32,688 nt of DNA from an uncultured Roseiflexus sp. Its GTDB lineage: Bacteria > Chloroflexota > Chloroflexia > Chloroflexales > Roseiflexaceae. Below the pieces are notes generated by a model, which saw only the letters and a program-made list of their open reading frames with translations, ran no database searches and had not been told where the DNA came from. The DNA is taken from positions 1-32,688 of the forward strand of contig CALGYB010000045.1 in NCBI GenBank assembly GCA_937935075.1, given 5' to 3'. Both the position numbers and the translations under genes were made by a program. The number at the start of each line of letters is the position of its first letter. Within the stretch, counting starts at the first letter, position 1. Shown here in pieces: positions 24,448 through 32,364 of the stretch.

Positions 24448-24505
24448 AAAGTATCAAATGGTTACATAATTGTCAATATAAAGATTTTTACGACACCAGA
24501 AGACT
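24448..24505 (-). promoter_or_regulatory. sbtA promoter with upstream element shared with dabB
   Basis: Read on the minus strand, -35 TTGACA (24476-24471), a 17-base spacer and a weak -10 TACTTT (24453-24448) lie ahead of sbtA. Directly upstream and overlapping the -35 is AGTCTTCTGGTGTCGTAA followed by AAATCTTTATATTGACA (24505-24471). It matches the dabB promoter element closely. An 8-bp inverted repeat (TATTGACA at 24435-24442, TGTCAATA at 24471-24478) brackets the -10 region. Confidence 0.72.
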
Positions 24506-24548
24506 ATACATTCAGCGGATCAGTCTCCGTCGAACGGTGGAGAGGAGG

Positions 24549-25901
24549 TTAATCGACATCGCGGCGCAACATATATCCCTGGCCGCGCACAGCGATCAGT
24601 TTGCGGGGATGTTTGGGGTCGGGTTCGATTTTGTCGCGAATGCGTTCGACAATCTTCTGCAACGCGCTGTCGGAAGGCGGGGAAACGGGCCAGATGGCGC
24701 GCTTGACTTCATCGCGCGAGCAGACGCGCCCGGCGTGTTCGCGCAGGTACGCATAGACCTCGCCTTCGAGATGGGTGAAGGCAGGCGGCGCCGGGGGCGG
24801 CGGGAGCGACGTTTCGGCAGAGGGGATGCCCGGCTGATCCGCCAACGCCTGCGCGAAGATGGTCGAGGTGATCCGCCAGCCATTCCGGTCGCGCTGCGCC
24901 AGGCCGCGTTGGTGAAGCGCCTCGAAGATCGCGGCTTCGGCGGAGGTTGGCGCACGGTTCTGATCGAGCAACACCGCGCGCGCGTCGGTCGCCGTAGAGC
25001 GTGTTTCGGTCAATTCGCGCCACCAGGAACGGCAGAGCAGGCGCGCCTCTTCCATCGCGGCGCGTTCGACATCATCCGGGCTGCTGCCATTGGGGTGCAG
25101 CCGCCAGTCGTAGACGTGCGCCGCAGCAATCAGGAGCAGCGTCAGGTTCGCGCCGCCGAGCCGCCGGATCCAGGCGCGATCGGCGGCGCTCAACATCGGC
25201 GCACGCGCAAGCAGCGCAGCAATATCCGCATCGTCGAGCCTGCCGATGAACAGTTCGCTGGAGAATAGCCCCCAGAAAGACGATGGCTCGCGCAACTCAT
25301 CCTCCGGGTACAGTCGGCTCAATGGCGCGCCGGCAGTGACCACGTAAGCGACCCGTGCGCCAATAGCGGGGTCCTGGGTCAGCGAGCGCAGAAAACTGGC
25401 GGTGTGGCGCGGCAAACGAGCAATCCCCTCAACATTGTCGATCAGAAACACAAACGTGTGATCGTCGCGCCGCCGAATCATGTCCTCGACCACGCACTTG
25501 AGCGCATAGACCGCATCGACGATCGACGTTTCGGCAATGCCCTGATTCGGCAGCGCCGGGAGATCGTCGGGCAAGGCAAGCGCCTGCGCTGTGGCGCGCA
25601 CCAGGTCGCGCCAGAAATAGAGCGCGCCATGGCTCTGCGAAACGCCAAGATCGGCATACGGACCGGCATTGACATAGGGGAAGACACATCGCGCCGGAGT
25701 GTCGCCGCAGATGGGACGCCCCGGCGCTGTGCCGCGCAGATAGTAGAGCAGGGAGGTTTTTCCGCTCCGCGCATCGCCGATCACCGCACAACACTGCGGC
25801 GGCGCCGTCGTCAGGCGTTCGCAGATCGCAGCGATCAGATCGCATCGCCCGACGAACAACTCAGGATCGATGACCGGCTTGCGGTTGCTGAAAGGGTTCA
25901 T
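24549..25901 (-). CDS. AAA-ATPase / winged-helix transcriptional regulator, candidate Ci-uptake regulator
   Basis: This protein of about 450 residues fuses an N-terminal STAND/AAA-type ATPase to a C-terminal DNA-binding domain. The start MNPFSNRKPVIDPELFVGR is typical of this class. Walker A is GDARSGKT (residues ~42-49) and Walker B is FVFLIDN (~150-156). The last ~80 residues (GEVYAYLREHAGRVCSRDEV to VRGQGYML) are an OmpR/PhoB-type winged helix, including the final GxGY hairpin. There is no receiver domain, so it would respond to a ligand or partner bound by the ATPase. The ATG at 25901 is preferred; ATG 25925 and TTG 25934 are possible. It lies between dabA and sbtA on the same strand. Its target is inferred. 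Confidence 0.82.
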   Translation of the reverse strand: MNPFSNRKPVIDPELFVGRCDLIAAICERLTTAPPQCCAVIGDARSGKTSLLYYLRGTAPGRPICGDTPARCVFPYVNAGPYADLGVSQSHGALYFWRDLVRATAQALALPDDLPALPNQGIAETSIVDAVYALKCVVEDMIRRRDDHTFVFLIDNVEGIARLPRHTASFLRSLTQDPAIGARVAYVVTAGAPLSRLYPEDELREPSSFWGLFSSELFIGRLDDADIAALLARAPMLSAADRAWIRRLGGANLTLLLIAAAHVYDWRLHPNGSSPDDVERAAMEEARLLCRSWWRELTETRSTATDARAVLLDQNRAPTSAEAAIFEALHQRGLAQRDRNGWRITSTIFAQALADQPGIPSAETSLPPPPAPPAFTHLEGEVYAYLREHAGRVCSRDEVKRAIWPVSPPSDSALQKIVERIRDKIEPDPKHPRKLIAVRGQGYMLRRDVD

Positions 25902-25936
25902 AGGCTCGCCTGCGTTCAGCGACATTGCTGACAATA

Positions 25937-25982
25937 ACTATACCACACTACGCAGCGGCTTGTCGATATATCGATGTCAGCA
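25937..25982 (-). promoter_or_regulatory. Promoter and palindromes upstream of the regulator gene
   Basis: On the minus strand an extended -10 TGGTATAGT (-10 box 25942-25937) lies 18 bases after TCGACA (25966-25961). The -35 overlaps a perfect palindrome TCGATATATCGA (25963-25974). An 8-bp inverted repeat TGCTGACA (25926-25933) / TGTCAGCA (25975-25982) brackets the whole promoter. This suits autoregulation or control by another factor. Confidence 0.5.
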
Positions 25983-26050
25983 CGTCACTGTGGTCGCGCC
26001 GACGCAGAGTGCTGGCATATCCTCGATGCTCAACATCCGGCGTCGTCCGC

Positions 26051-26072
26051 ACCCTGAGCCTGTCGAAGGATG
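26051..26072. repeat. Dispersed repeat of the CCTGAGCCTGTCGAAGG type
   Basis: ACCCTGAGCCTGTCGAAGGA lies between dabA and the regulator gene. A relative (GCCTGAGCCGGTCGAAGC) occurs at about 32531-32548 inside the MITE-like element. This short sequence is a common intergenic repeat in many bacterial genomes. Confidence 0.45.
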
Positions 26073-26084
26073 CATGCCGTCCGC

Positions 26085-28607
26085 TCAGCACGCTTCCCAG
26101 CGCAACCCGCCGACGTATTGGCGCGTCACCTTGCCATCTTCGCCGATGGCAAACAGGCGGAGCCAGCCATTGTCGAGCAACTGCCGCACCTGCTCGTGCC
26201 TGGCGATGATTGCGGTCATAGCATCGATCGGGGCTTCGATCATCACGTGCAGGCGCATCGGTTCATGCACATACGTTTCGCCGTCATGAACCGACTGCCA
26301 CGGCAGCCCGATGCGCAGATCGCCGGAATTGCCCTCCAGCACGCCGAGCGTGCCAACCACGTTGTGCAGCGTCTTGTTGCCGCTGCCGAAGACCCGATTA
26401 TCGACAGTTGAACCATAGTATTGCAGATTGATCCAACTCGCCACGATCATCGGCGCGATCATAATGAGTTCCAGCACGCCAAAGCCGTCGTCCTGGCGCC
26501 AGTCGTAGTTGTGGAGGAATGTGCGGCCATCGAGCTTCACCCCGGCGGTGCGCTCGCGTGGCGCGGCAATGAATGCGGCACACCCTGCCAACCCCCACTC
26601 TGGACGCACTTGCGACCAGTCTTTGCTCCGTTGACGCACTGCCTGGTCAATGTCGGCGCCGGCGTCGATCTTCAGCAGCGCCGCCCGCTCGGCGCGCGCA
26701 AGCCGTCCGGCAGCGGCCAGGTCCGCTTCTAGCCGTCTGAGATCGTCGGCATGGCTTGTGGGAACGTCGGCTTTGTCCAAAATCGCCACATCATCGGTGG
26801 TCGTGTCGTGCAGGCCGGCTAGAAACACCGTATCATCGGGAATGCGGATCCCGCGCTCACGCAGGACGACCCGCACCGCCGGATTATTGAGAATCTGCAC
26901 CGCCACCCGCACGTTCGCTTCGCCGGTGTGACCACCACACGCGCCACAATCGAGACCGGTTGCGTGCGGATTGTTGACGGTGGTCGAGCCGTGGCCAGCC
27001 AGCAGCACGAGGCGGGCAAAGTCGCCGGTCAGCGACATCGCCTTGAGCGCGCCTTCAGCAGCAGCGATCTGTTGATCGAGTGACATGCCAAACCGGCGGC
27101 CATTGATCGTGCGTGGTTCGAGACTCGGCTTGACCTGCGCGCGGGTCGCCGCATCGAGGCCGAAGGTCGCCGGGTGTGGCACCGGGCGGGTGATGCCGAG
27201 CGTATCGAGCAGCAATTTGCGCACGTAAGCCAACCCGACCGGACCGACAAAACCGAAGCACGAGACCGGACCGAACTTGAACATCCGCCATGCTTTCGCC
27301 ACGCGCTGGTTCATCGCTCGCCTGGCAATGGCGGCTTCGACTTCAGCCGTTGCTTTGCCATTGACGGACTCGGCAATGACAAACTGCGGCGTCAGCAAGA
27401 CCGGACACTGCGCGCCGCCGCGAGTCTCAGCCAGCGGCACATACTCGATCGGGAAACCGAAAAAGCCGGCAAACCCGATTGTCTCAACCTCGCCGGTCAC
27501 TGTTTCAAGCGCGCGACGGAAGATTTCTGATCGCACATCGATACAGAACGCAGCCTGTACCCGTTTGCGGGCGGCGATAGGCGCCGGTGTGCGCGTATCA
27601 AGGCGAGCAAACAACTGGCGCCGGTATGCATACTCGAAGGCGCGTTGCAGCAAGAGATCGCCGCCAAGCGCCTGCCTAGCCGCTTCGCCTATCTGATCGT
27701 TGCTCAATTCCCCCTTCTGCTGCTGCCAGGCCTCGGTCAACCCCTTGTGCGCAAAACTGCGCCAGAGCGCCACTTCCCACACCAGCCGGATCGCCAGCAG
27801 ATCGGTCAGGGTCTGGTCTTCACCGCCATAGAGTTCAGCATTCCAGCGCAGGTAGCGGGCATAGCCAGCCCAGCCGTGAATAGTCAACAGAAGCCGGTGC
27901 AGGTACGCCTCGATCCCGTCGGCAGGAACGTTCAACATCGTTACCGCAGCGACAATCGTTTCCATCGCCGACTCCGGCAGTTCGCGCAGCGCCTGGCGCA
28001 AACCGTGCGCACCGCGAATCTGCGGGGTTTGATCGTGCGCCGCCTCAGCCCGCCACGCAGCATACGCAGGCAGATCAGCCCACGGCGACCGCCAATACGA
28101 CTGACCCAGGTCGAAGTAGGCGCCAGCCCACGTCGAGATCGATTCGGTCACAATGTCGGCCCAGTTGACACCAGTCATCTTACGCGCAACATCGGCGACG
28201 GTGGGCAGCGACGTAAGCGCCGGTTCGGGCGCATCGCTCAGCGCGAACGCCTTGAGCGCTTCGACACTCGCCGGAGCGCCGGGGAACGGGATACCTTCCG
28301 CTAGAGCCGCTGCAAGGTCAGCATCGGTCACGCGACCGCTCGTGATCGCCTGTGCATAGAAGGAGCGCGGCGCGGTCATCCTGGCGCCTGCCCGGCGCGC
28401 CAGCAGTTCGGCAGCCGTCTCGAAAGAGTGGTCGAGCAATCCCAGATACGGATTGACCGCCACAAAATAGCGCAGGGGCCACAGGGGAGCGATGCGTTGT
28501 TCGGCGCGCTTCACTGCTGCTGCAATCACATCGGCGGCAGGAACATGCATCGGTGCAACCATCATCGGCGCAGGTTGGGTCCGGGTATCAGCCAGGTGCG
28601 GATTCAT
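26085..28607 (-). CDS. dabA: DabA, catalytic-like subunit of the DAB inorganic-carbon pump (DUF2309/UPF0753)
   Basis: DabA is a large cytoplasmic protein with a carbonic-anhydrase-like zinc site. With DabB it drives one-way conversion of CO2 to bicarbonate. The 840-residue protein has the expected ligands and spacing: Cys355 and Asp357 in FCIDVRSE, and His539 and Cys554 in GHGSTTVNNPHATGLDCGAC. The His-to-Cys distance of 15 matches the published Halothiobacillus protein (H524/C539). The C-terminal part has LELIMIAPMIVASWINLQYYGS, a conserved family segment. GGAGGAAG precedes the ATG at 28607. It starts 33 bases after dabB, so the operon is dabB-dabA. Length and motifs indicate an intact protein. 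Confidence 0.94.
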   Translation of the reverse strand: MNPHLADTRTQPAPMMVAPMHVPAADVIAAAVKRAEQRIAPLWPLRYFVAVNPYLGLLDHSFETAAELLARRAGARMTAPRSFYAQAITSGRVTDADLAAALAEGIPFPGAPASVEALKAFALSDAPEPALTSLPTVADVARKMTGVNWADIVTESISTWAGAYFDLGQSYWRSPWADLPAYAAWRAEAAHDQTPQIRGAHGLRQALRELPESAMETIVAAVTMLNVPADGIEAYLHRLLLTIHGWAGYARYLRWNAELYGGEDQTLTDLLAIRLVWEVALWRSFAHKGLTEAWQQQKGELSNDQIGEAARQALGGDLLLQRAFEYAYRRQLFARLDTRTPAPIAARKRVQAAFCIDVRSEIFRRALETVTGEVETIGFAGFFGFPIEYVPLAETRGGAQCPVLLTPQFVIAESVNGKATAEVEAAIARRAMNQRVAKAWRMFKFGPVSCFGFVGPVGLAYVRKLLLDTLGITRPVPHPATFGLDAATRAQVKPSLEPRTINGRRFGMSLDQQIAAAEGALKAMSLTGDFARLVLLAGHGSTTVNNPHATGLDCGACGGHTGEANVRVAVQILNNPAVRVVLRERGIRIPDDTVFLAGLHDTTTDDVAILDKADVPTSHADDLRRLEADLAAAGRLARAERAALLKIDAGADIDQAVRQRSKDWSQVRPEWGLAGCAAFIAAPRERTAGVKLDGRTFLHNYDWRQDDGFGVLELIMIAPMIVASWINLQYYGSTVDNRVFGSGNKTLHNVVGTLGVLEGNSGDLRIGLPWQSVHDGETYVHEPMRLHVMIEAPIDAMTAIIARHEQVRQLLDNGWLRLFAIGEDGKVTRQYVGGLRWEAC

Positions 28608-28640
28608 CGTTTCTTCCTCCGAGTAGTCTATCGTTACAGA

Positions 28641-30227
28641 TCAGCGAGCCAGCCGGAATGTATCAAGGAACCGGTCAAACAGCGTATTGGCGTAAAAGCC
28701 GTTCTTGAGATGAACATAGAGCGCGCGCCACGCAGGGCGGTTCACCAGCGCAGGCAGAAAGGCGCTGAGCGCCATCACCAGACCGTGGACGACGACTGCC
28801 GTCACGGCTGCAATCAGCGCTGGCATAGTGAGCGGCGGATAGACGGCCACCGCCTGTCCGAGCAGCGCCTCAGCCGTCACCTCCAGAGCAAAGAATGCGA
28901 TCGTCACCAGCGCAGCCATCAGCATGGTGCGACCGATCACCGAGACAGGCGCTTTATTGGTATTGCCCTTTACCAGCAAATAGGCGACAGCAAGCATAAA
29001 GATCGCAATCATCGCCGTTTCACCCGGTCGCTTGGTCATATCGATCCCGATGGCAGTCGCCACTGCCGCGAATATTGCTACTGCAACCGCCATATTCGTC
29101 AGCAAAGCCAGCGGATGCGGCGCCTGATCGAGCTTCTGCGCGCCGGTGTTGCGCACATACTCGATAATGCTGCCCGACGAGAGAAAAGCGTGCGCCTTAT
29201 AGCAGGAATGAGCGATGAGGTGCATGATTGCGACGGTATGTGCGCCAAACCCGCACAACATCAGCATGAAACCCATATGCGCCGCGCTCGAATATGCCAG
29301 CGAGACTTTGACACTGGTCTGGGCAATCATCGCAGACGAGGCGAACAGCGCGGTACAACCGCCAAGCGCGATCAGCAGAATCAGCGCCGGGGTTGACAGG
29401 AACACCAGTTCGCCGAAGCGCACCACCAGAAAGATGCCGGCATTGAGCAAACCGGCGTGCAGCAGCGCCGATACCGGCGTCGGCGTCTCCATCACCTCGA
29501 TCAGCCAGCCGTGGAAAGGGAACATCGCCGATTTCAGCGCCGCCACAATCACAATCAGGATCGCCGCAGTCGCAGCTTCGGCGGGGACGTTGCCATCCGC
29601 AAGCGCCGCCGCAACTGCCGCGCGGATCATGCCCAGATCGGTTGTGCCAAACGCCTGCGCGATCAACACGGCGGCGACAATCAAACACACATCGCCGATA
29701 CGGGCGGTAATGAATTTCTTGCGGGCAGCCCGGATCGCCCGCGGGCGATCCGGGTAGAATACCAGGAGTTCGTGCAGCGCAAGGCTCATCGCAATCCACG
29801 CCAGGACGAGTTGCCAGAGATTACCGGCCAGCACCATCCACAGCACGGCGCCGCTCGTTATGTAGAGGCGGATGAAAAAGAGTTTCTGGCGCGGGTCGCC
29901 ATCGAGATAGTTGCGACTGAACTGGATCAGCAATGCGCCCAGCAACGTCACCAGCCACGACATCATAACGCTCAGCGCATCGAGGCGCAGCGCAATGCCC
30001 GCCTCGCCAACACCGATCAGCGGGCTGACCATTGGACCAGACGTAAAGACCACGATCCCAAGCACAAACAACAGCAAGAACGCCCCCACGCTCACAGCGC
30101 GTCCAAGGTGAAACGTCAGGTCAACCGACCGTACCAGGTTGAGTGCGGCCATGAGCGCCACGACGGTCAGTGACAACGGCGCCAGATATCCGAGAAGCGC
30201 CAGATTGCCAACCACAACTCCATCCAT
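28641..30227 (-). CDS. dabB: DabB, NuoL/MrpA-like membrane subunit of the DAB inorganic-carbon pump
   Basis: DabB is a proton-channel-like membrane subunit of the proton-antiporter M family, which lends ion-motive force to DabA. The 528-residue protein has about 13 or more transmembrane segments. The core motif AALKSAMFPFHGWLIEVMETPTPVSALLHAG carries the Lys and HGWL features of NuoL/M/N homologues. The later HSCYKAHAFLSSGSIIE is also typical. Being adjacent to dabA and lacking other nuo or mrp genes identifies it as DabB, not a complex I subunit. The start has GGAGGG about 8 bases upstream. The promoter at 30266-30322 carries the element shared with sbtA. Confidence 0.92.
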   Translation of the reverse strand: MDGVVVGNLALLGYLAPLSLTVVALMAALNLVRSVDLTFHLGRAVSVGAFLLLFVLGIVVFTSGPMVSPLIGVGEAGIALRLDALSVMMSWLVTLLGALLIQFSRNYLDGDPRQKLFFIRLYITSGAVLWMVLAGNLWQLVLAWIAMSLALHELLVFYPDRPRAIRAARKKFITARIGDVCLIVAAVLIAQAFGTTDLGMIRAAVAAALADGNVPAEAATAAILIVIVAALKSAMFPFHGWLIEVMETPTPVSALLHAGLLNAGIFLVVRFGELVFLSTPALILLIALGGCTALFASSAMIAQTSVKVSLAYSSAAHMGFMLMLCGFGAHTVAIMHLIAHSCYKAHAFLSSGSIIEYVRNTGAQKLDQAPHPLALLTNMAVAVAIFAAVATAIGIDMTKRPGETAMIAIFMLAVAYLLVKGNTNKAPVSVIGRTMLMAALVTIAFFALEVTAEALLGQAVAVYPPLTMPALIAAVTAVVVHGLVMALSAFLPALVNRPAWRALYVHLKNGFYANTLFDRFLDTFRLAR

Positions 30228-30265
30228 AGCAATCGTCCCTCCTTCCTGTTTCTGTCCTGAAAGTG

Positions 30266-30322
30266 AGAATATCTGAAATTGTCGATAAAGTCAATATAAA
30301 GATATTACGACATCAAAAGACT
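30266..30322 (-). promoter_or_regulatory. dabBA promoter with upstream element shared with sbtA
   Basis: On the minus strand -35 TTGACT (30294-30289), a 17-base spacer and -10 TATTCT (30271-30266) lie ahead of dabB. The upstream element AGTCTTTTGATGTCGTAA followed by TATCTTTATATTGACT (30322-30289) differs from the sbtA element by four substitutions and one missing base. GTC recurs at 10-base spacing (AGTCTT, TGTCGT), which would suit an OmpR-type winged helix binding direct repeats. Confidence 0.75.
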
Positions 30323-30704
30323 CTCTCTTTGACGGGTATTCCTCGGCATATGGCGGGGATGACAAGGGTGCGCTGCGATAGGCGAGCCTGGCTGCCGCAC
30401 GGCGCCTACCGCAGCACAGATGGACTCGGCCTTCGCCGCCTTTTTTGAAAACGTGTCTAAAAAAGTCCGTTGGATAGGCGCAACAAGTGCGTTCGCCCGC
30501 CCGACGGCGCCTCATGGGGCGAGTTTTCAGACACACGCCGACGATTCCTGCGTGGGTCGCGGCTCGCATCCGCATAGTGACAACCGGCATGTCTCCTCGT
30601 ATAATGGGAACGAACACCTATTGCAAGGCGCGTCGCGCCGGAGCGCCGATATGTCGGAGCGAAAACGCCAGAGCCAGCCATCGACACCACAAGGAGGAAG
30701 CGGC
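30323..30704. other. Intergenic region between divergent dabB and the SPFH gene
   Basis: These 382 bases hold no convincing gene. A good plus-strand promoter lies at 30577-30605. A short inverted repeat GTGTCT / AGACAC occurs near 30452 and 30530. An upstream in-frame extension of the SPFH gene (from 30420) is unlikely because it would run through this promoter. Confidence 0.6.
30577..30605 (+). promoter_or_regulatory. Promoter for the SPFH gene
   Basis: GTGACA (30577-30582), a 17-base spacer and a consensus TATAAT (30600-30605) point at the SPFH gene. They leave a leader of about 90 nt before the ATG at 30705. Confidence 0.65.
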
Positions 30705-31724
30705 ATGAATGTTGCAGGTCGAACTGTCGCCATCGTCTTTGTACTGCTGATCATTGTCGGATTGGGAGCGGCGACTGCGCGCTTCGTGCAGGTGGACGAG
30801 GGACAACGCGGGATCATTATCACCAGCGGCGCCGTTGAGGGCGTCCAGGAACCGGGCGTGTTCTTTCGGCCCTTTGCGCCATTGACCCGCGTCGAGATCG
30901 TGAATGTCCGTCGTCAGACGCTCCAGATCTCGCAGAATGTCGCCAGTAGCGACAAACAACTGTACGATATCGACATTCAGATCGACTTCAGCCGGAAGAC
31001 CGATCCGGAGTCGTTACGCCAGATGTACGCCCGCCTTGGCGCCGAAGATGATCTGCTCCGCCTGCAACTTGAAGGCTTCGCTTCCGACGCCTTGAAGAGC
31101 GCCAGCACGCAGTTTACGCTCGATCAGGCGCTCTCCGACCGTGGCGGTTTTTCCCAGCGCATTCGCGCCAATCTGACGTCGCCGCCCGGTCCGGGACAGC
31201 AAAGCCCTGCCGATCAACTCTTTGTCGTCATCGAAGCGGTGAAGGTGCTCGACATCAAAGTCAGCGATGAATACGCCCGCCTCCTCTCCGAAAAGGCGAA
31301 TCTGGAAGTGAAGATCGAAACCGAGGAGCGTCGCCGCCAGCAGATCGAGGCGGAGCAGGCGAACAACCTGTTCCAGGCGGAGCAGGAGGCGCGGGTGGCG
31401 CTGACCCGCGAAAAGGGGCAAACGGCGGCGGCGCTCGAGGCGGCAAACCGCGAGGCGCAGGTGCGCGCGATCCAGGGGCGCTACTGGCGCGAGAACCCGG
31501 AATTGTTCGAACTACGCATCCGTGAGTTGATGGTCGAAATGTTGAAAAGCGGCAATATCTGGTTCATCGATCCCAACACCAACATTACCCTGTTGCTGAA
31601 CCAGATGGCAACCGGCACAACGGTCGTGCCCAACCCGTCGTCGGGGCAGCGAACATCGACGCAACCAGCGCAGCCGTCACAGCCTGCGACGCCTGAGCAA
31701 CCGGCGGCGCCGACGACGCCGTAA
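30705..31724 (+). CDS. SPFH-domain (prohibitin/stomatin-like) membrane protein
   Basis: This 339-residue protein has an N-terminal transmembrane helix (residues ~6-26), an SPFH domain (from VQVDEGQRGIIITSGAVEGVQEPG to about residue 190), a long charged coiled coil (KANLEVKIETEERRRQQIEA onward to ~265), and a low-complexity Pro/Gln/Thr tail (QPAQPSQPATPEQPAAPTTP). SPFH proteins form large rings that organise membrane regions and control proteases such as FtsH. The ATG at 30705 is preceded by AAGGAGG, and this start retains the membrane anchor. A small membrane protein gene follows after 5 bases. The exact subfamily is not resolved. Confidence 0.9.
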   Translation: MNVAGRTVAIVFVLLIIVGLGAATARFVQVDEGQRGIIITSGAVEGVQEPGVFFRPFAPLTRVEIVNVRRQTLQISQNVASSDKQLYDIDIQIDFSRKTDPESLRQMYARLGAEDDLLRLQLEGFASDALKSASTQFTLDQALSDRGGFSQRIRANLTSPPGPGQQSPADQLFVVIEAVKVLDIKVSDEYARLLSEKANLEVKIETEERRRQQIEAEQANNLFQAEQEARVALTREKGQTAAALEAANREAQVRAIQGRYWRENPELFELRIRELMVEMLKSGNIWFIDPNTNITLLLNQMATGTTVVPNPSSGQRTSTQPAQPSQPATPEQPAAPTTP

Positions 31725-31729
31725 TTGCG

Positions 31730-32026
31730 ATGGCATATGTGGTCTGGATCATAACAGGCGTGCTCACAGCGGCGCTCCTTAGCGCGGCGCCGCCACACCG
31801 TTCCGTGTACGGAAACGCGGTCGCGCCGGCGCTGGCAGGCGTTTTTGGCGCGCTCCTCGGCGGCATCATCGTCAGCGGCGTCATTCATGCCGATCATACG
31901 GTGACGCTGCCGGGCGCGCTGGGGTCCATCATCGGCGCAGCGATCTTCGTCCTGACGGTGCAGGCGCAGCCGGGCGCCGGAAACCGGCGGGTCGGGCGGG
32001 GGAACCCCGGCACGGATGACCGCTGA
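31730..32026 (+). CDS. Small three-helix membrane protein, possibly transglycosylase-associated (GlsB/YeaQ)-like
   Basis: This 98-residue protein has three hydrophobic segments (YVVWIITGVLTAALLSA, VAPALAGVFGALLGGIIVSGVI, and LPGALGSIIGAAIFVLTVQA) and a polar basic C-terminal tail. The glycine-rich second and third helices (GALLGG, LGSIIGAAIFV) resemble the small GlsB/YeaQ/YmgE membrane family, although the first helix is less typical. It begins 5 bases after the SPFH gene and is presumably co-transcribed; no clear ribosome binding site is seen, so coupling is likely. Function unknown. Confidence 0.6.
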   Translation: MAYVVWIITGVLTAALLSAAPPHRSVYGNAVAPALAGVFGALLGGIIVSGVIHADHTVTLPGALGSIIGAAIFVLTVQAQPGAGNRRVGRGNPGTDDR

Positions 32027-32364
32027 CGGAATGACGGACCTCGCCGGGGGAAAGCGGGACCTCACAGGATCGGGCCGTCCGTAAATGTGATTTCCCTCAT
32101 CCCCCTTCCTCTTCTCCCACAAGGGGCGAAGGGGGCGTGAGGGAGGCGTCGCCTCCCTCATACGGGGCGAAGCGGGTGCGGGGAAGCAGCGTTGCCTTGC
32201 CCACACGGCGCGAAGGAGGCGGCGGGGCGCCACCTTTTTGCTTTCTCGGATAAGCCTAACGCATTAGCCCAACTCTTGCGCCCTGCGTTCCCTGCTCTTC
32301 GAGGAATGCTCCCTGTGAAAAGCGGACAGTACGTCGCTTTTGAGTGGATAGGCGAGGAAAACGA
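32027..32364. other. Intergenic, repeat-rich, no gene
   Basis: Nothing here looks coding. The segment contains pyrimidine-rich stretches (CCCTTCCTCTTCTCCC near 32103) and a perfect 10-bp stem GAGGGAGGCG-T-CGCCTCCCTC (32139-32159). No terminator with a T run was found for the SPFH operon. Confidence 0.55.

Noticed and set aside
30420-30704. N-terminal extension of the SPFH protein
   Set aside because: It would cross a good promoter and place a 95-residue polar segment before the membrane anchor; AAGGAGG marks the ATG at 30705.
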